From Fragilariopsis cylindrus CCMP1102 (taxonomy: Eukaryota > Bacillariophyta > Bacillariophyceae > Bacillariales > Bacillariaceae), in contig FMBT01000644.1 of NCBI GenBank assembly GCA_900095095.1, positions 1-30,172 of the forward strand: a stretch of 30,172 bases of DNA, in the 5' to 3' direction. The notes under the pieces are model-generated. The model worked only from the letters and a program-made list of their open reading frames with translations, was not told the origin of the DNA and searched no databases. Shown one piece after another: positions 8,188 through 20,004 of this stretch; position 1 is the first letter of the stretch, and each line of letters opens with the position of its first letter. Made by a program: the position numbers and the translations under genes.

Positions 8188-8845
8188 TCTTTTGTCTTTT
8201 TTGTGAAATATGTTATGTACTGTATGACATTGTTTTAATAACTTATGCGTTACTTTGTACTGTCTGAGACGTGGATCTTATTTGCACTAAAGATTTTGCA
8301 TTGCCACATATGATTGCTAACGTTCGAGGAAGTGTTTTTTATTATCAATTATATCATGGCTGTTGTGTTTCTTCTTTCAAGTAACTTATCCGAAAGGCAG
8401 ATACAGTAAATCAATAGTCAAAGAAAAATGACACAAGGCAGGCATGAAAATGCAACGGACTTGACTTTGACTTGACTTTGACTTGAGATTTTGACTGTAT
8501 TCGAATACAGTGCTGTAGAATCAAATCAAATCAAATCAAATCAAATCAAATCGATTGTCGAAGCTACGCTACGCATCACAACACAAGCTAGCTACAGCAG
8601 GGATTTTAGATAGACTCGACTCGACTCGACTCGACGAGTCCTCACGCAATTGCAATTAGGCGAGAGTATAGTGAGAAAGTGCCTGTTTATATATATATAT
8701 GCTCAAAGCAAAGCAAGGCGACATCTAAGCTTTTTGGAGAAAGAAAGAAAGAAATAATAAAAAAAGCAAGATCTCTCAAATCTTAAGAACGAAAATACAT
8801 TAATGCATATAATTTAAAAATAAGATAAAATACTAGTAACAAATA
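8188..8845. other. intergenic region with microsatellite cluster
   Basis: This 658-bp spacer leads into the LanC-like gene. It holds three short tandem tracts: (TTGACT)n around 8458-8485, (TCAAA)n around 8519-8553 and (GACTC)n around 8612-8637. A TATATATATATATG stretch lies near 8688-8701. The gene's promoter is presumably here but no specific element can be assigned. Confidence 0.7.
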
Positions 8846-11800
8846 ATGTCGACGACACCAAGACCACCACCTCCGCCGCCACCCTTACTACGGGTTCTGC
8901 CACAACAAACAACACACCAACCATCTCCTCCTCCTACTGTTCCTCCTCCTCTGCCGCCACCATCGTCTCGATTGGTAGCAGCAGCAGGAGGTTCATCACA
9001 ACAACATTCAGTACGAGTATCAGTACCAGTACCTTCACCACCACCTTCTTCTTCTTCTTCCCATAATCAGTCTTACCATTTATTAAAGAAGAAGAAAAAT
9101 CAAATCCATATGTAGCAGTTCCACCGCCACCACATCCTCGTCGTATTCGACCGCCGCCTCCTCCTCGCATATCATCACCTCAGAAGATATCGGTTACATC
9201 TTTACCAGCAGGTTCATCATCTGTTTCACCATCAAAATCTGTCACTAATAAACGGCAACAAAGGCAGCAAAGAGTTCCACCACCACCACCACCAACGATA
9301 AGGACAACAAGTAGAACAACAACGATGTCTACTAACAGGCGAAAAAATAGCTCTGTCTATTATGCTACTACTACTAGTACTCCAAAGAAGCAACAACAAC
9401 AGGCACAACAACAGGTGGCAACACAATTAAGTCAAAATGCCAAACAATTATTAGATATATGTATCACAAATAAATCCACAATACCAACAGGTAATTTATA
9501 TTCGGGTGGATTAGGTGTCTATTATTTATCACTAGAATATTCGAACTATAATTTAATGATGTTAGAAATAAATGGTAGAACAAATACAAGGCAACAACAA
9601 AAACAAGTACTAGTAGTAATACAAGGAGTAGTAATACACCATATCGATGCAAACGATTATTAAAACAAGCATTAGAGGCATCGATACAAGCATGTAATAG
9701 ATTTCAAAGAAATAATTCATTAGCAACATTATCAAATTCAAGAAGTTGTATATCCTTATTGGGTGGTGAATGGATTGGTTCACATGCCATGTTAGCAGTT
9801 TGCTTAAAAAGAATAGAAATGTTTGAACATGAACGTGAAAATGAAAATAAAGGAACGACTCCTACTCCTAGTAGACTAATGACAATGACAATGACGACGC
9901 CTTCTCCCAGTAATAATATAAGTACGTCATCATCTACTTATTCACGTTCACCACTAAGAAGAAGACGAATTGTACCACGATCACCATCAGTAGCAGCAGG
10001 AGCATGTACTAGTAGTTCTGCATCATCAGCGTCGTCGTCAGCGTCGTCGTCGTCGTCGTATGTTTCATCATCACCATTACCATCACCACCATCATCCTTT
10101 ACTGAATTCAATAACACGAATAATGGTACTACTTCTAGTAGTAGCATTAGTCCGATAAAGAGTAGAAATAGAATTGCTACTACTACTAGTAGGACTACCA
10201 CTACGCCAATATCAGTATCAGCAGCGTCTGCCGTCCGACAAAGGAGAAGGAATAATATGGACTCATCATCATCCTCATCGTTATCTGTAAAATCCAACAA
10301 CAACAACAACAACAACAACAATTGCAGTAAACTGCATTCACAACAAATTGTGGATAAGATTCTAACTAAATTACAACAACAACATTTAGCAACCATCAAT
10401 ACAAATACAAATACGGATGTTGTTTATAATCAAGATGTATTAGGTGGTCGATCTGGTGCAATACAAACAATATTATGGTTACGTCAAGAATTTTCATCAT
10501 CAACATCTTCAGTTTCAACCTCAACTTCAAAATCAGGTGTTCTGCCGCCGACGCCGGATACGGATCCGACAGAGGATCATCATCATCATCATCATCTTTT
10601 ACTAGGACAAAAGTTAATTGTATCACTTGCGAAGAAGATTATCTATGAAGGTATACAAACATCTAATACAATGGGATTTAATAATGATACAAATGATACA
10701 AATGCAAGTACTAATACTGATACTGGTACGAATACTAATTATGACATAAGTACTAAATTATTTTGGATATGTGATAGTCATGGATCACATAAAGCATATT
10801 TAGGTGCATCACGTGGGATTGTTGGTATATTACATACATTACTTGGTTTACATCCAAATGATTGGAAGTTAATTGAAGAAGGAGGACAAAAAGGAGAAGA
10901 TAACAGTGATATTGATGACGGTACTGATTTTGATGGTAGTTGTATACCGAATGCACAACAACTTGTACGGAATACAATTGATACATTCTTCTTTATGCAC
11001 AACACCACTAACAGCAGCAGCAGCAGCAGCAATAGCAATGAAACACCTGCCACGACAAGGATGACAACTACAGACGAGGCGGTGGATACAAATGTTACTG
11101 TTACGACGGCAGTGAGATCAACAACAACAACAACAACTACTACGTCCGCGTCATCTCCATCCCTTTATGAAAGATTTGTTTTCCCTGCAAATGTAACTTC
11201 ATCATGCACAACAATAGCAAAAGCAACAAACACTAACGCTGCTGGTGGTGGTAATTTGCGTCCCGTATTATTAGATCCTTTACTACAGTCGTCATCGTCG
11301 TCATCATCGTTATCATCATTAAATGGATTATTGATGATAGAAAATAATGATGTTGCTGGTAATAATAATAGTAACAACCATACGGTTGATTGGAATCATG
11401 GTGCGACTGGATTAGCGATGTTATTAATACAAGCATCAAAGATATATGGATGTAAAAAATATTTACAAGAAGCACATCGATTATGTGATACTGTTATATT
11501 CCCACGTGGGTTGAATGAACAATCAGTAACAGTAAACAATAGTAGTAGTAATGGTGACAATAATTGTAATCGTAATCGTAATCGCGATGCTGGTAGTAGA
11601 AATAGTGATGCTGGTATGACCGCCTCTAGTACGTCTATGAACAGTGCCACCACCAGTACTACTACTACTACTACTCCGAACATGGGCAACGACAATAACA
11701 GTAGCCAGCCTAGTAGCAGTACAAAGAATAGTCGACATAATAAAAGCCAATACACCAATAAGAAGGGTCCCGTTGGACTTTCTAGTATGGCTTTATGTTT

Positions 11801-13924
11801 TCTACAGTTGAGTCTTCTTTGTCGTAACGATGACGACGAAAATGAAGTACACGCAGACGTAGGAGAAAAGAAGGCCACCGCCGATGCAACATCAAGATCA
11901 AGTAGTATGTCACTTCAAGGTATATGGAGATCACGTGCTGTACTATATGCACAACATGCACATCAAGAGTGGATGAAATACTTAAAAACGATCCCAGTAA
12001 CAACAGGAGTTTGGAATGCATTTTCACTTTATGAAGGTATGGGAGGATTAATTAGTTTATTGTGGAAATTATCATTATCGTTATCATTTGATGATAATGA
12101 TCATGGTGATAATGATATTCAACTTCGTGACAATGACAATAATGACATGGCACAAAAATTGCGTAATGAAATTAATTCGCTTGTACAAATACCTTTATAT
12201 AGTAACGGCTATGCTTCTGATGTGAACAACGATAATGAATCGATCATGTTATCGTATAAGGATGTAACATTACTACCACCCCCATCATTATCACATTCTA
12301 TCGTACTCCCACCACCGTTTTCGTCACTGAAAATTAATAGAAGAACGCATAATAGTAATGAATTATCACCGAACCGATCATTAGTCGAATCACGTCGTCG
12401 TCGTGCAGCGGTAGAAGCAGAATCTCGACGACGGATCGAGGAAAAGCAGGAACTCGAACGGATTAAGATTGTTGAAGCTAAAGCACGGCGATCAGAAGCA
12501 GGAACACTTCGTAAAGCTGCACTTGAATCACGCAAAAAAGCACAATTATTAGCTCGAATAAAGGCATTAGAAGTAGCACGTCAAAAAGAATTCCTTGAAG
12601 CGAAACGCAGGGAGGATGATACAGCGAAGAAACGGATTGGAGAAAAGTTGAGGTATGATGCTATTATACTAGCACGTAAACAAGCACAGAAACGAGTAGA
12701 AGCGAAACGTAAATCGAAAGAGGAAGAAGACTTAACAAAGTCACGAGCTGAAACAAGACGAAAAGCGATCGAGATCGAAACTAAAAGGAAGACTTTAGAG
12801 GAGGATGTTAAGAAAAGGAAAGCTATGATGGAAGCTAGATTACGACGACAAGCTAATGATGTAGAGATTGCAAAAAGACAGGAAAAAGATAGATTGTTGA
12901 AAGAGGTAACAGATCGGAAGCGTCGTGTTACAGAATTACAACGAAAAGAGGAGGAACGTAAACTGCGTGACGATGAGAAACGACAGCGTCAATTGAGAGC
13001 GGCTCAAATTGCAAAAGAACAAGAACTGAAACGAAAAATCGTAGAAGCAGCTGAACAGTCACGACGACAAATAGATTTAAAACGTGACGAAGAAGAACGG
13101 TCACGACGAAACAAAGAACGAGCACGACGACTAGAAACTCTCAAAAAAAACGTGGGAAGGACGATGAAGATCTGAACGCGAAGAAGGCAGTAATAGAACG
13201 AGAACGCAAGGAGGTAACACGCAAGGCACTAGAAGCAAAGGAAAAAAGACGGCGACAATTGCTTCAAAAAAAACTGGAAAAGCAAAGAGATATACAAGAA
13301 CAATGCTTGAGAGATGAGCTACAAAGGGCATTAGACAAAGAGGTAGAAAACCAACGACGAGAAGAGAAGCTCAAGATACAAGAATCGAAACGGAACAAAA
13401 AGCTAGTGTTACCTCAAATAAAACAAGAGAGACGCATTGAGGGTAATACCGTCTTTGAAATTCCAAAATCACCTACTCAAACGACGACAGTTTATAGCCC
13501 ATCTTTCTTGGAACGAAAAAAATCTAATCCTACACATTATTCTGCGGCTACAAACAAATCATCATTATTTTGGTCGCTACAGAATTCAACAAATATCGGA
13601 AGTTGTAACAGCTACAAGCCTGCTTTGGTCGCGACGACATCCACGACAGAAGTTAATTATTCTAACAACGATACTAATGTTACTATCTCAAAAGAAATAA
13701 ACCACGAAAATGAAGGATCTCCACCACAATCGTCTTCTCAATTTTCGTCTTTATCTTCGTCACCTTGGCAAGCACATATTGCAGCGGTGTCAAATAATGA
13801 TACAAAGAGAACTGCAAGTCTTTCATCACGGACCATATCCACTGCCCCCCTTTCGACTGCTACTGCTACTATTACGACGACGACGAAGAGAGAAAACGAC
13901 CACTCGAGGTCAGAACCACCATGA
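8846..13924 (+). CDS. LanC-like protein with C-terminal coiled coil (frame-interrupted)
   Basis: The open frame changes three times, each consistent with one missing base: between 9065 and 9115, between 9577 and 9663, and at the A8 run 13143-13150. Read through, it would encode about 1,690 residues. The N-terminus is Pro/Gln-rich. LanC/LanCL-type double-helix modules follow: SGGLGVYYLSLEY (near 9499), GGRSGAIQTILWL (10442), KAYLGASRGIVGIL (10790), DWNHGATGLAMLL (11388), KKGPVGLSSMALCFL (11760) and FSLYEGMGGLISLL (12021). Long Ser/Thr/Asn tracts are inserted between them. LanC-family enzymes bind zinc with Cys, Cys and His in WCHG and GLCHG motifs. Here the first is WNHG and the second lacks Cys-His altogether. 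From about 12370 to 13420 the protein is highly charged (Arg/Glu/Lys/Ala) and likely forms a long coiled coil. The tail is Ser/Thr-rich. Function is unknown; zinc-dependent thioether or glutathione chemistry is unlikely. Confidence 0.8.
13143..13150 (+). other. A8 run at frame change; slippery-type heptamer
   Basis: The upstream frame reads CTC AAA AAA AAC and then stops at 13173-13175. The following coiled-coil sequence is in the -1 frame. The heptamer A AAA AAC (13145-13151) has the form used for -1 ribosomal frameshifting elsewhere. A lost A in the homopolymer explains the data equally well and is simpler. Confidence 0.5.
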
Positions 13925-15160
13925 AGGCAAATACTAACGCGATGTCAATTTGGGCTATACTATAATATATAATTTGATACCAATAGAGATAGAAAATACA
14001 CTAGAACCTATTTAAGAGCGTATGTAACTTTGAGTGCTGCAACATCAAGTGTCTCGACACTAGTTTCATCCCTGAGGTAAAACAGCTGTGTTCCCGTTGA
14101 AGTTTTGGTCTTAAAAAATGATACCCCGAGCATTGTTAGTGGGTGAAAATGTGAATGCACTTGCACCGTAGGCATTGATTAATAGAATGGCAATACTTGA
14201 GTATTATTCATGGATCCCCCTACCTCCTAATCTGCATTATCATCCACCAAAGAACAATACATTAATTGAATCATCATACTAGTAATATTCTATAAAACAA
14301 CACTCAAATAAATAACTCATGAACATCAGTGATCCCCAGTGCAGCGTGGCCCAACCAATGATGACACATTTATCTGTCAGTCAGACTTTTAAAACTTATA
14401 TATGGAAGAATGAATGTGATATATACTTGGCAGCATGGTTCCTTCTTGCTTTTGCACGGGGGAGGCGGGATGAATGTAGATAGAATAATGATTAGATTAT
14501 CACTATTTGATAATGATGGGGGGGGTTCTTGTGAATTGGTTGGGGGGGGGGGGGCGGAAATATGCGTAAACGCAACAATCCTGACAAAAAATAATAGAGA
14601 ATGGTAAGTCTAATGACCTAACTAATTAAGGATCACGTACCCACTGTGCTACACACCACAAGGATGATAAAACACGTGTACTGTGGAGCTCCACTTAATC
14701 GCCACATACCTTCATGATCATATGCGTGCGTCTCTAAGGTAAGTATGAGTCGTATTCAAAATAGGAAAGTTTACGTGGAAAATAGGAGGGTTGTACAAAA
14801 CTGAAGCAAGTAGTCCATAAACAAGTTAGATTTTTTGTCAAGTAGGTTTCGCGCAGTAGTACCCTAGCGACGTGCGGCTGCTACGTTCCTGGCGCGCGCG
14901 AGTGCCATCGTGCTGCAGTTCTGATGTTGATTTTCCAACAAAACAAACTCTTCTGATTGGGGGATGGGAAAATCTAAACAAGATTTTGCCTTCAATTTTT
15001 ATTTTGATCGTGACTCGACTCGACTCTCGACTCTAATCATCGCCTTTTGTATTTTTTTTTTGGATGAGACAGAAAGACATCGACGGCAATGAGAATGAAT
15101 GAATCGGCCTCATACATTGCCTCATTCAAAAGATAAAGGAGAGAGAAAGCAAACGAAGAG
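13925..15160. other. intergenic region with G homopolymers
   Basis: No gene is supported in these 1,236 bp. Notable items are G8 at 14518-14525, G13 at 14542-14554, the palindrome AATACTTGAGTATT near 14192, a GC-rich patch around 14865-14915, and CGACTCGACTCTCGACTC at about 15014-15031, just upstream of the next gene. Open frames here are short and compositionally implausible. Confidence 0.6.
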
Positions 15161-16480
15161 ATGGACGGCATTATTATTGACAACAACGACGATGAGCAGC
15201 AAGCAGAATATGAACAAGAACAACAAGCAGCTGCTGATGATGATGCACGCAGGAGGAAAGGAAGAGTGAAATTAATTTCGGTCCTTGAAAAATCTGAGAA
15301 ATTTTCTTTCCGACAAAGAAATAAAATTGATGATTTGACCGAGAGGTTCCTACAAGACCTAGAGAATGATATCTTTGATATGCTTTGTGATATTGATGGT
15401 GATTCTGAAGATTATCGTGGTTTAGATAGCGATCGTGATACAGCACAGGAAGTTGAAACCGCTATTAGATTCTTCCCTGACGTTTTGTCAAGACAAAAAA
15501 CAATTGTATTCGACGAAAACAACGCAATTGTATTGGACGAAAACGACGGCGACGAGGAGGAGGAGACCGTACGACGTGTGCGTATCTTCTATCCAATTCA
15601 ATTACTCTCGTATTATTTCTGTCGTGAAGACTTCCTCTTGAAGACTATTTTTTTCATCCCCGTCTTAGCTAGGCTAGCAATTGAGCTTGGCTTGTTTGAA
15701 GAAGAGAGAGGAGGATTGTTATGTCAAGATTATTATGGTGATAATGTTATACAAAATCTATTGCGTTGTGTCGAATACCAGATTGGTTTTATGAATAATC
15801 GCGAGGAATATCATGAAGCTGTCGATGATAAATATTTACAAATTTTGATACAATTGAGGAAAATGGGTCTTCTAAAGAAAAAAGACATTAAAAGGTATAA
15901 CCTACTGTGCATAGTGTGTCGCCAAGACAATTATTTTGTAGTGAAGCGGTTTCGGTTCTTGGTCGTGTGGGATCCGGATTCATTATGGAGAAAGAATACA
16001 CATGGCCGTATACCACTTCACAGTGCCGCTTTACATCGTGCCATGCAAAGGTTCCAATTCGTATTTGGATATGGAATTTATTATTATCCAAATAAGAAAG
16101 GAATTAATCTTGTTTTCCATCAGGGCGTTTCTGGCCAAACACCCTTTCAACTTGCCTGTGAAAAACACGGACGAGATGAAGTGATGAAGGTCATAGAAGA
16201 CACTCTCACTCGTTATTCGGACACACCATTAAATATTGTTGACGCATTAATAACGGCAGCTATTGATGAAAACGTCCATTTAGATTGTGTGTATTTTCTA
16301 TTACGGAGAAAACCAGTATATGTATTACAAGAATTACTATCATCGACGCCGGCAGTGTTGGCTGTAGGATCGTACAATAACAGTAACAATGATGATGATG
16401 GCGGTGGTGGTGGTGATGAAGAAGATGAAGGGAACGATGGAGACAGTAACGTATCGTTCAAAAAACGAAAATTTGAGTAA
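15161..16480 (+). CDS. ankyrin-like repeat protein of diatom family
   Basis: This single-exon gene of 439 residues starts at MDGIIIDNN. An acidic/Gln-rich N-terminus precedes an alpha-helical body (about residues 130-400) with degenerate ankyrin-like units: GRIPLHSAALHR (near residue 285) and GQTPFQLACEKHG (near 326), followed by helical VMKVIEDTLTRY. The tail is Asp/Gly-rich and ends in the basic KKRKFE, a possible nuclear signal. The layout resembles, as far as I remember, a large uncharacterised family in Fragilariopsis-type genomes, with conserved LRKMGLL and LDCVYFLLRR segments. A protein-protein interaction role is likely from the fold; the partner is unknown. Confidence 0.8.
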   Translation: MDGIIIDNNDDEQQAEYEQEQQAAADDDARRRKGRVKLISVLEKSEKFSFRQRNKIDDLTERFLQDLENDIFDMLCDIDGDSEDYRGLDSDRDTAQEVETAIRFFPDVLSRQKTIVFDENNAIVLDENDGDEEEETVRRVRIFYPIQLLSYYFCREDFLLKTIFFIPVLARLAIELGLFEEERGGLLCQDYYGDNVIQNLLRCVEYQIGFMNNREEYHEAVDDKYLQILIQLRKMGLLKKKDIKRYNLLCIVCRQDNYFVVKRFRFLVVWDPDSLWRKNTHGRIPLHSAALHRAMQRFQFVFGYGIYYYPNKKGINLVFHQGVSGQTPFQLACEKHGRDEVMKVIEDTLTRYSDTPLNIVDALITAAIDENVHLDCVYFLLRRKPVYVLQELLSSTPAVLAVGSYNNSNNDDDGGGGGDEEDEGNDGDSNVSFKKRKFE

Positions 16481-16938
16481 TATAAAATTACGAATGGAGT
16501 ATGCTATTTCAAGTGTAGCTAGCTAGAACTTGTATACAGTGGTAGCAGTGGCACAGTAGTAGCAGTAGTGATATTGAATGATGTACGTGTTTTCCTACAA
16601 TTTGATATTTTTCAAGATAATAAATTTTTATTTTATGTTTTGTTGCTTATGAATACTATTATTGTAAATAGTTAGTTGTCTTTCTTTTCTACTTAATACG
16701 TACACACACCTTTTATTTTATTTTTTTACTATCACACCATGCACAAGGTAGACGACTGCCTACCGTATTTTTTACATATGTATGAACTACCGTCAATTTT
16801 CTTTCACTTTTTACGTATACTTTTCATTCTTTTTTTCCAATCACAACATGCACACTGAGCCGTATTTTTTACATATAGATATGAATACCATCGATATATA
16901 ATGTTTTCTTTCTCCTTCTATCTTCCATTTACTTCGAA
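16481..16938. other. convergent intergenic region with ~109-bp imperfect duplication
   Basis: This lies between two convergent genes and should hold both 3' ends. ATCACACCATGCAC (16731) with CCGTATTTTTTACATAT recurs as ATCACAACATGCAC (16840) with CCGTATTTTTTACATAT. A GGTAG/CTACC hairpin lies at about 16747-16763. No gene is seen. Confidence 0.6.
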
Positions 16939-19015
16939 TTAATAACTCCATGTTGTACATTGTAGTCGTTCTTTTAATAGATTTGATAATTCAGTTTTCG
17001 ATAAATGTTTTGTTGTATCATCATCTAATTGTACAAAATGTTCTGTTAATCCATCATAATCTTTCGCAACAATCATACCCCAAATAACAAATAAATTACA
17101 TTCTTTAAAAATCGTTGCGGTACATTTTTTATAATCCTCTATATGTTTGTAGAATAATGCTTTATTTTTAGACCAATGTACACCAGCGTACTGTTTATAA
17201 ATTGTTTTAAAATTTTTCGTTTTTGAGAGAAGAAGAAGAGAGGGGGAGGATGAGAGGAGAAATCAAGATTATAATGTTAGATAAAATAAGATTGCTGCAC
17301 GCTGTACTATGGTATTTTGGACAAATCAAATCAATATCCAGGAATGGACACACACGTGCACGTTTCCTCCGGACGGATTGCTGTTATGTATGGTTGGACC
17401 TGATAAAAGCGAAACGTCATCATTCATTCATTCGTCGTACATCCCATTTGTTATCCATGTCGTTAGCCATACCATCCGTCCGACAATACCATCCGACTAA
17501 CCTACTAACCGAATCACATCCGAGGCGAGACGAGGCGAACGACCAAAAACGCATACTGCTTAAAACAACAACAACAACAACAACAACAGCAACAGCAACA
17601 ATGATGCAAATGTGATTTAAATTCTGTGTCCTTGTCCTTGTCTTTTTTATTTATTACAAACGTACCTGATGATGTACCACATGATATTCTTCATCTAATG
17701 TAAAATTTAAACCATCTAATATTGTCACACTATTGACATAATCATTATCATGATTATTTGGATCAATAAAGGCATGCCAGGTATAATTGACTGCACTTAA
17801 TAAGATATTCCCTTCGATTAATGGATACAGTATATAAAATAATGCAAATTGGTACCCCACTATCTTCCAAGCTACCGTGACACCTGCAATATAATAGAGT
17901 GTACCACCTATGGATCGATAGACACGTTTCATTTTCGATTCTGCATAAAATTTCTTGATCGAGGATATATTTAATGCATACAAGAACCAGACATAGACAT
18001 ATCGTAAAAATTCTATAAAGGAATCACGTGGATAGGCACCAGTCGAATAGACATCATCACTGGAATTATCATATTTATGATGATTATAGATGTGACTTTC
18101 GGTGAATGGACCCGGTAACACACCATGAAAAAACCCAATATAATAATTATAAATATAGCGTAATCCGAACATGGTATTATGTGGTTCACTAAATAAATTT
18201 CCATACGAATGTGCTTCCTTATGACATAAGACATAGACGTACATAAAATGACGATACATGGGACCGATACGAATAATATTATAGATAGCAGCCCGCCACC
18301 AAATAAAACCATTCCCATTTCGAATAGAGGTATATTGAGAATAGGCCTCATAAAAAAAATACAAGGGTAAGACCACCCCTAACCATATGGTGGTATTAAT
18401 AATAAAGGTATCTTTGGGATGTTTCACTAGACGTTGTAAAATAGGCCAATCCGCAATACTTTCATTCAATTTGGTAGCTAATGTGGTTATTTGCAATGTT
18501 TTTTGATCCACAAATTCCCACAGAGAACACGAGATAATTTGAATCACCACTAACGGTAATGCCATAAAAAATATAAAGGAACCAATCATAAATTCAATCC
18601 AACGACTGGTTGTATAAGCATACGCAGGTGATGGTGGAGGTGCTGCATTGTTCTTACTGCTACTGGTTGGCGAATCGTTGTTGGTGACGACGACAGCTTT
18701 GTTGTCGGTGTTGATGTGGCCAGCAATGTTACTTGATGTAGAACCGCTGGTAGCACGTCCTCTTCTTCTTCTAACACCAGTGTCACTAAATGTTGCATCA
18801 TTATTGTCGCCGTTACTATTCGATGAAGATGATGAAGATGAACCATCGTCTTCTTGTTCCGAATCACTTCCACTACTACTGTCTGTTGCAGAAACACTAA
18901 CATCCATACTAGCTTCCTTTGAGTCAATATATTCACTAGACAACATGTCAGTTTCAGTTTCAGTTTCAGTGTCGGTTCCGGCACTAACACCAGCCATCAT
19001 TGATCGTGTTTTCAT
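16939..19015 (-). CDS. membrane fatty-acid desaturase-type protein, two exons
   Basis: Exon 1 is 19015-17666 and exon 2 is 17190-16939, joined in phase 0. The intron (17665-17191, 475 nt) starts GTACGT and ends ACAG. Exon 2 adds 83 residues beginning YAGVHWSKNK. The product is about 533 residues. The first ~130 residues are Ser/Thr/Asp-rich low complexity. Hydrophobic membrane segments then alternate with three histidine boxes of the di-iron desaturase/hydroxylase superfamily: HKEAH (H-x3-H, near residue 263), HIYNHH (H-x3-HH, near 307) and HVVHH (H-x2-HH, near 445). These would hold a di-iron centre that uses O2 and electrons from cytochrome b5 or ferredoxin. The likely site is the endoplasmic reticulum or a plastid membrane. 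No cytochrome b5 domain is seen. Substrate (acyl lipid, sphingolipid or sterol/carotenoid) cannot be told. Confidence 0.87.
17191..17665 (-). other. spliceosomal intron of desaturase gene
   Basis: The donor GTACGT follows the HHQ codons of the third histidine box directly. The acceptor is TTATAAACAG. Without splicing the protein would end three codons later. The intron contains an AAC/AGC microsatellite on the plus strand (about 17566-17602). A 130-codon plus-strand open frame in it is judged spurious. Confidence 0.85.
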
Positions 19016-20004
19016 TTTATTTTATCTTGTTTGAGTGAGTGAGTGAAATCCAATCCAATCCCGATTTTCCAAGATTTGATTTACCGTAGCTGCCTTTTTT
19101 CTGTTGCTTATTATGCCTATTGTTACAATGGATGGCTTCTCGATTCCTGTAGGCTTTCAGGTTGTTTTAAAGTGAGTTAATATGTGATATGCTAGTGCTG
19201 CTTCACTTTTGAGAATCGGAATGGATTTTGCGGTTTCTTGCTTTCTTGCTTCGTGTTACCGGTAAGTGTTCGCTGCTTATATTTTTTTAGTCTTCGTTCG
19301 TGGCTGCGAAAAAAAAGATCGAATCTCCTTTTACTGTTTTGATATATTATTGAAGAACTGTAACTCGCAATCGCCTGCTGGTCTTCTTTTCTTTTTTTGG
19401 ATTGAAAAGAGTCAGAAAAAGAGACATTCGACAGCCAATGGGCGTAATTAATTACATGCTTACTCGAACAACTTCCTCAATTCGCCGAAAATATGTATGT
19501 GACAAAAAGGGACCGGTTAGTTAAGGCTATATTCAATCTGTTGTTTACTGAAATGTAGGGCCTTCCGTGAGTGTTCAGTCGTTCAAATCAAATAATAATT
19601 ATAAAGGGGGACTAAAAATTCAACATGTTTTTAAGGAAAATATATTAAATAACTGCCCCCTCTTGTACGCGTAGGTGCGCCACAAATACTTACCGATCGA
19701 TGCATTGGCATATTATTATGTGTGGACGAGGAAAAATTGAAGTTGCTTGACATCAATATTTATTTATCTGCATCCTCAAGTTACGACTTTTAACTTTTTC
19801 TTTGGCCTTAGATTAGATAAACAGCAATTCGATAAGGAGTGAGTCCGAGGTCGTCTGATTGTTCCGAAGAAGACTGTTTGTTTTCTTCTTCTCCGTCACT
19901 TTACTTTCTACAGTACTTCCAAAGAGAGCTCATTCATTCATATCATTTATAACATTTATAGGCACGAAGGAGTTGGAAAAGCGTCACGCAATAGATTTAA
20001 AAAA
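19016..20004. promoter_or_regulatory. divergent intergenic region (shared promoter region)
   Basis: These 989 bp separate two divergently oriented genes and should contain both promoters. Short GAGT repeats lie near 19033-19046. No TATA box or factor site can be assigned with confidence, and no additional gene is seen. Confidence 0.5.

Noticed and set aside
8458-8640. Short-period tandem repeats as a CRISPR array or telomere
   Set aside because: 5-6 bp periods without spacers; they are ordinary microsatellites in a eukaryotic promoter region.
9938-10399. Long minus-strand open frames opposite the LanC-like, JmjC-type and HTH-like genes
   Set aside because: They are poly-Leu, poly-Asp or poly-Val shadows of Ser/Asn/Thr codon repeats in the real genes.
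14518-14554. G8 and G13 runs as a G-quadruplex switch
   Set aside because: These are long single homopolymers rather than spaced G-tracts, in a region without gene context. Their length is also unreliable in sequencing.
17223-17615. 130-codon plus-strand open frame
   Set aside because: It lies within the desaturase intron, ends in poly-Thr from an AAC repeat and has no domain.
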